This document shows positions 23,746-29,742 of a DNA stretch of 29,742 nt, one piece after another (position 1 is the stretch's first letter; each line of letters begins with the position of its first letter). The notes under the pieces are model-generated. The model was not told the DNA's origin. It did no database searches and saw nothing but the letters and a program-made list of their open reading frames with translations. The translations under genes and the position numbers were made by a program. This DNA is from JAWLCG01 sp041687295. GTDB taxonomy: Bacteria > Planctomycetota > Phycisphaerae > SM23-33 > FEN-1343. The stretch is from NCBI GenBank assembly GCA_041687295.1, contig JAWLCG010000015.1, positions 1-29,742 on the forward strand, read 5' to 3'.

Positions 23746-26700
23746 AAGGCCCCTGGCGGCTCTTCGTTTGGGCCGGCCTGACCGTTGTCCTGTTGCCCGT
23801 GGCGGTGGCGGGGGCCCAGCAGAGCGGCTCAATTCGTGGAATGGTGTACGACAGGGAGTTTGACGTGCCGATGCCCCTTGCGCAGGTCCAGATCGCAGAG
23901 ACCGGACAGACAGTGCGGGCAAGTTCTGAGGGCAACTATGCCTTCGGCGAGGTGCCCCCGGGCCGGTACACCCTGGTCTTCTCCAGGGAGGGCTACCATC
24001 GCCAGGTGGTCTCTGATGTGGTGGTCACGCCCGGGCAGATGACCGAGGTCGACGCGTCGATGTCGGGCGATTTCGAGGAGATGGAGGAGTTCGTCGTCGA
24101 GGATATGGTCCTGGGAAGCACCGATGTCGAACTGCTGGAGATCCGGCGGGAAAGCCCCGGCCTGGTCGACTCGGTCAGCGTCGAGACCATGAGCCGCGCC
24201 GGTGTCAGCAATGCCGCCGATGCCCTGGCCCTGGCCCCGGGCGCGACGGTGCAGGACGGCAAGTTCGCGGTCATCCGCGGCCTGCCCGACCGCTACGTGG
24301 TGTCGATGATGAACGGCGTGCGCCTGCCGACCGCCGACACCGACAAGCGGGCCGTCGAGCTCGACCAGTTCCCCTCGGAGGTGATCGAGAGCGTGCGAAT
24401 CACCAAGACCTTCACGCCCGACCAGCAGGGCGACGCCTCCGGTGGCGCGGTCGACGTCGTGCTCAAGGGCGTGCCGGACCAGAACGTCTTCAAGATCAGT
24501 TTCGGCGCCGGGGTGCTCAGCAACACCTGGGGCAAGGACAACTTCCTGAGCTACAGCGGCGGCGGCGTGGGCGGCTGGGGCGTCGACGACGGCAGCCGGG
24601 AGATCCCCTACGACAGGATCGGCGGCGTCTGGCCCGGGGCGATCGGCGTGACCGAGCGGGACGCCCCATACAACGGCGACTGGTCGCTCTCAGGCGGCGG
24701 GCGGAAGCGTTACGACCGCCACCTGACGGTGGGCGGCTTCGGCACGTTGTACTACAATCGCGGAAGCTCCTTCTACGACGAGGCCGTCGATGATTCATGG
24801 TGGGTCGAGCAGCCCGGCGACCCGATGACCCCGCAGTACGGCAACCCGACGACGCCGCAGGACGGCGACTTCAAGACTTCCCTGTTCGACGTTACCCAGG
24901 GCGTCCGTGATGTCAGTTGGGGCGGCCTGCTCACGCTGGGGGCCCAGAGCGAGTACCACAATCTCTCGGTGCTGTACATGTTTACCCGCAGCACCGAAGA
25001 CAAGGTGACTCTCGCGGAGGACACCCGCGGCAAAGCCGGCCTGCACACCTACTGGCCGGACGTCTTCGGCCCTGAGTACGCCCACTACAACCCGACCGAC
25101 CCGACGCACCCCGGCAATACCGACGGCTCCGACTCCGCTCCGTACCTGCGGACCGAGACGCTCGATTACACCGAGCGCAGCACCGACACCTTCCAACTTC
25201 ACGGCCGGCACGTGCTGCCGATTCGACCGTTCGGCTTCGAGGGGCTCGTGCAGTTCCTGTACCCGGAGTTCAACTGGACGCTCGCCCACAGCTCGGCCAG
25301 TTCCTACCAGCCGGACAAGCGGTTGTTCGGCACACAGTGGCGCGGCCCGGCGGAAAACCCGGGCATCCCGTGGCTGGGCATTCCCGCCTCGATCACCCCG
25401 GCGAAGCACTCCATGTTCAAGCCGGCCGCCAACTTCACCATGGGAAACCTCCAGCGCACCTGGAAGGAGATCCAGGAGCAGAGCGATCAGTACGCGCTGA
25501 ACCTCACGTTGCCCTTCGAGCAGTGGGCCGGCGACGAGGGGTATCTGAAGTTCGGCCTGTTCAGGGACGAGGTCACTCGAGAGTACGACCAGGAGTCGTT
25601 CAGCAACTTCGGAGATCTGAATCTGGCGGCGCCCAAGTCGTTCGAGGGGCCCTGGGAGTCGCGGTGGAGCGACGTCTGGCCCGTACAGAACCACCGCATG
25701 GGGGCGGCGGCCATCGACGTGGACTACACCGGCAAGCAAGAGATATCCGCCTGGTACCACATGGTCGACTTGCCGATCTCGTCGATGGCACGGCTGATCG
25801 GAGGTGCCCGCTACGAATCGACCGAGTTGAGCATCACCAACCGCCCCGAGGAGTTCGTTACCTGGATTCCCCCGGGCGCGCCGGGCTCGATCGACCTCGA
25901 CCCGCCCAGCGCCGCCGACGTGCACTACGAGCAGTACGACATTCTGCCATCGCTGGGCTTCGTGCTCACGCCTTTCGCCGAGATCATGATTCGCGGCTCC
26001 TACAGCGAGACCGTCGCCCGGCAGACCTTCAAGGAACTCAGCCCCATTCAGCAGATGGAGTACCTTGGCGGCGACGTGTTCATCGGCAACCCGAGCCTGC
26101 GGATGAGCGAGGTGAAAAACTACGACCTTCGTGTGGACTACACGCCCTACGCCGGCTGCCTGCTGTCGGTTTCGTGGTTCCACAAGGAGGTGACGGACCC
26201 GATAGAGTACGTCCAACGGGTGGCCAATTTCACGTACACCACGCCCGTGAACTACCCCGAGGGCGAGCTGACCGGCTGGGAGTTCGAGATCCGTCAGCAC
26301 CTCGGGCAGTATGTCAAGCCGCTGGAGGGCCTGACGGTGGGGGCGAATGCGACGCTCATCGACTCGCAGGTGCAGTTGACCGCGGCGGAGGTCGTAGCCT
26401 TCAACGAGCCCAACATCCGGGCCCCGATGACCCATCGCGCCATGACCAACGCGCCGGAGTTCCTCTACAACATCTACCTCACCTACGACCTGAAGCGCTA
26501 CGATACGCGGCTGGGGCTGTTCTACACGGTCCGCGGCGACACCCTGGTCGCCGGCGCGGGCCAGTCGAACGGCAAGTTCGTGCCCAGCATTTACGAGACC
26601 GAGTACGGCACGCTCAACTTCACCCTCGAGAAGCGGCTCAGCGAGCACGCGGTGGTCTCGTTCAAGGCCAAGAACCTGCTCGATCCGGCCATCGAGCGGG

Positions 26701-26792
26701 TCTACCGCTCCGCGTACATCGGCGGCGACGTGACCAAAAGCTCCTACCACAAGGGCATGGAGTTCTCAATGAGTGTGAGTGTGACGTGGTAG
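23739..26792 (+). CDS. TonB-dependent outer-membrane receptor with CarboxypepD_reg-like domain
   Basis: This 1017-aa receptor has a signal peptide (cleavage near AVAGA-Q27). Residues about 28-105 form a carboxypeptidase-regulatory-like beta domain (GSIRGMVYDREFDVPMPLAQ, YAFGEVPPGRYTLVFSREGY), as in SusC-like and many glycan-type receptors. A TonB-box-like EEFVVEDM (116-123) follows. The plug (about 135-245) contains ALALAPGATVQDGKFAVIRG, IESVRITKTFTPDQQGDASG and GAVDVVLKG. A long beta-barrel ends in SMSVSVTW, with the usual terminal aromatic residue. It imports a substrate across the outer membrane using TonB energy; the ligand is not readable from sequence. ATG 23739 overlaps the TPR-like gene stop (ATGGTGA), with GGGAGGGA upstream. 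The next genes encode an energiser, so this receptor may have its own TonB complex. No SusD homologue is seen; the beta-helix protein could fill that surface role. Confidence 0.93.
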   Translation: MVKGPWRLFVWAGLTVVLLPVAVAGAQQSGSIRGMVYDREFDVPMPLAQVQIAETGQTVRASSEGNYAFGEVPPGRYTLVFSREGYHRQVVSDVVVTPGQMTEVDASMSGDFEEMEEFVVEDMVLGSTDVELLEIRRESPGLVDSVSVETMSRAGVSNAADALALAPGATVQDGKFAVIRGLPDRYVVSMMNGVRLPTADTDKRAVELDQFPSEVIESVRITKTFTPDQQGDASGGAVDVVLKGVPDQNVFKISFGAGVLSNTWGKDNFLSYSGGGVGGWGVDDGSREIPYDRIGGVWPGAIGVTERDAPYNGDWSLSGGGRKRYDRHLTVGGFGTLYYNRGSSFYDEAVDDSWWVEQPGDPMTPQYGNPTTPQDGDFKTSLFDVTQGVRDVSWGGLLTLGAQSEYHNLSVLYMFTRSTEDKVTLAEDTRGKAGLHTYWPDVFGPEYAHYNPTDPTHPGNTDGSDSAPYLRTETLDYTERSTDTFQLHGRHVLPIRPFGFEGLVQFLYPEFNWTLAHSSASSYQPDKRLFGTQWRGPAENPGIPWLGIPASITPAKHSMFKPAANFTMGNLQRTWKEIQEQSDQYALNLTLPFEQWAGDEGYLKFGLFRDEVTREYDQESFSNFGDLNLAAPKSFEGPWESRWSDVWPVQNHRMGAAAIDVDYTGKQEISAWYHMVDLPISSMARLIGGARYESTELSITNRPEEFVTWIPPGAPGSIDLDPPSAADVHYEQYDILPSLGFVLTPFAEIMIRGSYSETVARQTFKELSPIQQMEYLGGDVFIGNPSLRMSEVKNYDLRVDYTPYAGCLLSVSWFHKEVTDPIEYVQRVANFTYTTPVNYPEGELTGWEFEIRQHLGQYVKPLEGLTVGANATLIDSQVQLTAAEVVAFNEPNIRAPMTHRAMTNAPEFLYNIYLTYDLKRYDTRLGLFYTVRGDTLVAGAGQSNGKFVPSIYETEYGTLNFTLEKRLSEHAVVSFKAKNLLDPAIERVYRSAYIGGDVTKSSYHKGMEFSMSVSVTW

Positions 26793-26847
26793 CCGCTCCT
26801 GACGGTGACCACAGGCAAAGACCGAATCCTACGTGCAGCGGGCGAAC

Positions 26848-27696
26848 ATGATGAGCAAAACGCAGAACGAAACTCGTGCCGCCACAGCCGCCATGATCGG
26901 CTGGGCGGGGCGGTGCGCAATCCTGTGCCTGGCCATGGGGCTCGGGCTGGGGGCGGCACAAGGGGCCGAGCCGGCCGGCGATGCCGCCGTGCAGCAGACC
27001 CGGGCCTCTCTGGAAAAGTGGGTGCAGACCAACCGGGCCATCGCCGCCGAGAAACGCCGCCTCGTCGAGACCACCGCCATGCTCGAGAAGCGCATCGACC
27101 TGGTCCAGGGCGAAATCGACGAGTTGCGGGCCAAGACGCGCGAAGCCGATCAGGCCCTCGCCGAGATCGACGTCGAGCGGGCCGAACTGGCCGAGGAGAA
27201 CGATACCCTCAAGGCCACCACCGCCACGCTGACCGAGGCGGTGAGGCATCTGGAGGCGCGGACGCAAGCGTTGCTGGCCCGCCTGCCGGCGCCGGTGCGG
27301 GACCACGTGCGGCCCCTCAGTCAGCAGATCCCCGAGGCCCTGGCCGAGACGAGGCTCTCGCTTTCGCAGCGGTTCGTCAGCGTGCTGGGGATCCTCGATG
27401 CGGTCAACAAGGCTCACAGGCAGATCAGCGTTACGCCCGAGGTGCATACGCTGGCCGACGGCAGCGCGGTGGAGGTGACGGCCGTCTACGTCGGCATCGC
27501 CCAGGGCTACTACACCGGCGCCAAGGGCACCGTGGCCGGCCAGGGCAGCGGCGGTACGCAGGGCTGGGTCTGGCGGCCGATGCCGGTGGCGGCCGAGGCT
27601 GTCGCCCAGGTCATCGCCATCCTCAACAACGAGCAGGTGGCCCGTTTCGTGCCGCTGCCGCTCACGATCGATTATCCAGGAAGTGTGACGCCATGA
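26848..27696 (+). CDS. DUF3450-family periplasmic coiled-coil protein
   Basis: This 282-aa protein has a signal peptide (CAILCLAMGLGLGAAQGAEP). A long coiled coil follows at about 45-105 (EKRRLVETTAMLEKRIDLVQ, DELRAKTREADQALAEIDVE). The C-terminal domain includes LSLSQRFVSVLGILDAVNKA, VEVTAVYVGIAQGYYTGAKG and GWVWRPMP. This is the DUF3450 layout, and DUF3450 genes are typically found directly before TtpC/ExbB2/ExbD2/TonB2 genes, where they are thought to take part in TonB energy transduction. ATG 26848 is one of several close starts (GTG 26833, ATG 26851) with no strong ribosome site. It follows the receptor by 55 bp and overlaps the next gene by ATGA. Function is inferred from family context. 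Confidence 0.86.
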   Translation: MMSKTQNETRAATAAMIGWAGRCAILCLAMGLGLGAAQGAEPAGDAAVQQTRASLEKWVQTNRAIAAEKRRLVETTAMLEKRIDLVQGEIDELRAKTREADQALAEIDVERAELAEENDTLKATTATLTEAVRHLEARTQALLARLPAPVRDHVRPLSQQIPEALAETRLSLSQRFVSVLGILDAVNKAHRQISVTPEVHTLADGSAVEVTAVYVGIAQGYYTGAKGTVAGQGSGGTQGWVWRPMPVAAEAVAQVIAILNNEQVARFVPLPLTIDYPGSVTP

Positions 27697-29297
27697 GCAC
27701 CCGCACCCTCGCGAGTATTCTCCTGACGGTGGCCCTGGCCGGCGGCGCCGCCCAGGCCCAGGCCACCCCGCAGCCCGCCTCAGCACCGACGGCCAGTCAG
27801 CCGGCGGTAGTCCACGCCGCGCCGCCCCAATTGGCCGAGTCGCCCGATGCCTTCGGACAGGCCTCCACGCGCGTGCAGGCTCGCCTCGGGGCCGCCCTGG
27901 CCGAGCTGCGGGACCTGCAGCAGCAGGCGGCCGAGCAGACCCTGCCGCTCAGCCGCATGCTCAGCGAACTCGAAAGCGAGCTGATCCAGGCCCGCCGCGA
28001 CTACGAGCAGGCCGCCCGGCAGCTGGACAACAGTAAGCTCGTGATCAGCAACCTCCGCAATGAGATCAAGAGCCGGCACGACGAGGTCGCCTTCCTCAGC
28101 GACCAACTCAACCAGTACGTCCGCAAGCTCGAGCCACTGCTGCATATCGCCGAACTGCAGCGCTACCGCGAGCCGCTTGAGGCGGCCCGGCTGGCCCCGG
28201 AGAACGACGCCCTGACCGCTGAGCGGGTCCTGCAGACCCAGGCGAAGCTGGTTGACGTGTCCGTCGACCGGCTGATGGATGCGCTGGGTGGCACGCGGTT
28301 CGCCGGCCAGGCTGTCGACGAGAACGGCATGGTCAAGCCTGGCACGTTCCTGGTGATGGGCCCGGCCGCCCTGTTTCGTTCCGACGACGGCGTGACGGTC
28401 GGCACCGCCGAGCAGCGCCTTGGCTCGCTGGAGCCTACGGTCGTGCCCTTCGCCGATCCGGCCCAAGCGGCGGCCGCCGCCGAGCTGGTCGCCGAAGGCA
28501 GTGGGCAGTTCCCGCTGGACCCGACGCTGGGCAACGCCCACAAGATCGAGCAGACCGAGGAGACGCTCCTGGAGCACATCCAGAAGGGCGGCCCGGTCAT
28601 GTACCCGATCCTGGGCATGGCGGCGGCGGCGCTGCTGGTGGCGCTGTACAAGTGGATCAGCCTCTCGCTGGTCAGGCGCCCCAGCGCCAAGCAACTGCGG
28701 GGTCTGCTTGCCGCTGTGGAGCGCGACGATCGTCCACAGGCCGTGGCGCAGGCGCGGCAGATCAAGGGACCGGCCGGCACGATGCTCCAGGCGGGCGCTG
28801 CGCATCTCCACGAGCCGCGTGAGTTGATCGAGGAGATCATGTACGAGACGGTGCTGGCCACGCAGCTCAAGCTTCGCACGCTGTTGCCGTTCATTGCCAT
28901 CGCCGCCTCATCGGCGCCGCTGCTGGGCCTGCTGGGCACGGTGACCGGCATCATCAACACCTTCAAGCTGATCACGGTATTCGGCTCGGGCGACGTGAAG
29001 ATGCTCTCGGGCGGCATTTCCGAGGCGCTGATCACGACCGAGTTCGGCCTGATCGTGGCGATCCCGTCGCTGCTGCTGCACGCGTTCCTGTCGCGCAAGG
29101 CCCGGGCCATCGCCGACGACATGGAAAAGGCGGCCATCGCCTTCGCCAACCAGGCTGCCAAGGTCCATCCGACCCCGGACGATGGCGACGTTGCCGGTGG
29201 CCGGGGCGTCCGCAGCGACCGTGATCTGTTGGACGACGGCGAGGGCGCTCAGGACAACGAGGACGCCCAGGCGCCCTCCGAGCCCGCCAAGACCTGA
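27693..29297 (+). CDS. TtpC-like MotA/TolQ/ExbB proton channel protein with periplasmic N-terminal extension
   Basis: This 534-aa protein has a signal-like N-terminus (MSTRTLASILLTVALAGGAA), an alanine/proline-rich linker and a periplasmic coiled coil (about 60-160, TLPLSRMLSELESELIQARR, KLVISNLRNEIKSRHDEVAF). A further domain contains FLVMGPAALFRSDDG. The ExbB-type membrane part begins at GGPVMYPILGMAAAALLVAL (about 305) and continues with ASSAPLLGLLGTVTGIINTF and ALITTEFGLIVAIPSLLLHA, the conserved pore helices. The length and N-terminal extension match TtpC of the Vibrio TonB2 system, which cooperates with a normal ExbB. Indeed a standard-sized ExbB gene starts 28 bp after the stop. ATGA overlap couples it to DUF3450. 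The last 45 residues are acidic and disordered. Confidence 0.9.
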   Translation: MSTRTLASILLTVALAGGAAQAQATPQPASAPTASQPAVVHAAPPQLAESPDAFGQASTRVQARLGAALAELRDLQQQAAEQTLPLSRMLSELESELIQARRDYEQAARQLDNSKLVISNLRNEIKSRHDEVAFLSDQLNQYVRKLEPLLHIAELQRYREPLEAARLAPENDALTAERVLQTQAKLVDVSVDRLMDALGGTRFAGQAVDENGMVKPGTFLVMGPAALFRSDDGVTVGTAEQRLGSLEPTVVPFADPAQAAAAAELVAEGSGQFPLDPTLGNAHKIEQTEETLLEHIQKGGPVMYPILGMAAAALLVALYKWISLSLVRRPSAKQLRGLLAAVERDDRPQAVAQARQIKGPAGTMLQAGAAHLHEPRELIEEIMYETVLATQLKLRTLLPFIAIAASSAPLLGLLGTVTGIINTFKLITVFGSGDVKMLSGGISEALITTEFGLIVAIPSLLLHAFLSRKARAIADDMEKAAIAFANQAAKVHPTPDDGDVAGGRGVRSDRDLLDDGEGAQDNEDAQAPSEPAKT

Positions 29298-29325
29298 CCG
29301 GAGGCGCCTCACGAAGCGAGCGACC

Positions 29326-29742
29326 ATGATCGAATCGATGGAACCACAACTGCGGGCCCTGCTGGAGCAGGCCCAGGACATCTGGCTCAGCGGCGGCTGG
29401 GCGATGATCGCCATCGCCGGCATCGCCATCATCACCTTCGCTCTGGGGATGCACCTGCAGCTCAAGCTGGGCGCGCGGGGCTTCGCCAAGGTCCCCGAGC
29501 GGGTCTGGCGGCGGTGGATCGACCACCCCGACGAGCGGCAGGGACCTGTTGGCGAGCTGCTACACTTCGTCACCGGGGGCCAATCGCTCAAGGACACCAC
29601 CGCCTTCTTTGAGGAGCTGCGGACCACGGAGATCGCCCCGTTCGCCCGCGACCTGAAGATCATGAAGATCTGCGTCGGCGTGGCCCCGCTGCTGGGGCTG
29701 CTCGGCACGGTCACCGGCATGCTGAGCACCTTTGGTGCCCTG
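29326..29742 (+). CDS. ExbB/TolQ-type proton channel (partial, runs off the end)
   Basis: 139 codons are visible from ATG 29326. The protein begins MIESMEPQLRALLEQAQDIW and has a first membrane helix GGWAMIAIAGIAIITFALGM. After a cytoplasmic segment (SLKDTTAFFEELRTTEIAPF) comes the start of the conserved pore region, VGVAPLLGLLGTVTGMLSTF, at the window edge. This is a short ExbB-type channel like ExbB2, without the long periplasmic extension of the preceding TtpC-like protein. It should form the proton channel that powers TonB with ExbD. From known gene order, ExbD, TonB and perhaps a TPR gene are expected beyond the window. The ribosome site is weak, so translation may depend on the upstream gene. 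Confidence 0.9.
   Translation, partial: MIESMEPQLRALLEQAQDIWLSGGWAMIAIAGIAIITFALGMHLQLKLGARGFAKVPERVWRRWIDHPDERQGPVGELLHFVTGGQSLKDTTAFFEELRTTEIAPFARDLKIMKICVGVAPLLGLLGTVTGMLSTFGAL

Noticed and set aside
24795..26750. Minus-strand frame opposite the TonB receptor
   Set aside because: The receptor frame carries the signal peptide, plug motifs and terminal aromatic; the opposite frame is a shadow.

Overview
The window is GC-rich, dense coding DNA (mostly about two thirds G+C by eye). The gene content suggests a Planctomycetota bacterium, plausibly Phycisphaerae or a relative: four type I sulfatases, several uroporphyrinogen-decarboxylase-like (URO-D) proteins, a DUF4038/GH140-like protein, a PEP-CTERM surface protein, a TIGR02597-like secreted protein, and a Gram-negative TonB receptor system. 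Verrucomicrobiota or Lentisphaerota remain possible. No rRNA, tRNA, CRISPR array or intact mobile element was seen.

Layout. (1) 1-2320: a soluble HEAT-like/histidine kinase gene overlapping by ATGA a response regulator with two C-terminal winged-helix-like domains. The regulator gene carries a dense cluster of GGACAT/ATGTCC hexamers, and a perfect UUCG-loop terminator follows. (2) 2612-3109: a near-consensus promoter, a possible 17-codon leader and a small unknown gene. (3) 3330-17190: a catabolic-looking locus. An IclR regulator is coupled by ATGCTGA to an Fe-S protein of the reductive-dehalogenase/QueG superfamily. Then come sulfatase (-), sulfatase (+), sulfatase (-), URO-D (-) and flavin reductase (-), and, divergently, DUF4038/GH140-like, sulfatase, URO-D-like and a URO-D remnant (all +). 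None of the sulfatases or the glycosidase-like protein has a visible signal peptide, so desulfation and glycan trimming may be cytoplasmic, after uptake. (4) 17190-18864: a decayed serine-recombinase fragment fused to the URO-D remnant, a 141-bp compound palindrome and an AT-richer non-coding stretch. (5) 18865-end: eight co-directional genes for the cell surface: TIGR02597-like protein, PEP-CTERM protein, beta-helix-like secreted protein, helical repeat protein, TonB-dependent receptor, DUF3450 protein, TtpC-like MotA/TolQ/ExbB protein, and a second ExbB cut by the window end.

The most interesting system is region 5: surface-displayed proteins, an outer-membrane receptor and a dedicated TonB2-like energiser in one gene train. 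Region 3 could be the intracellular processing arm for sulfated, possibly methylated glycans, but that link is inferred from proximity. Intergenic gaps hold many perfect or near-perfect palindromes, several ending in GTAGG/CCTAC, which look like a REP-type dispersed family.
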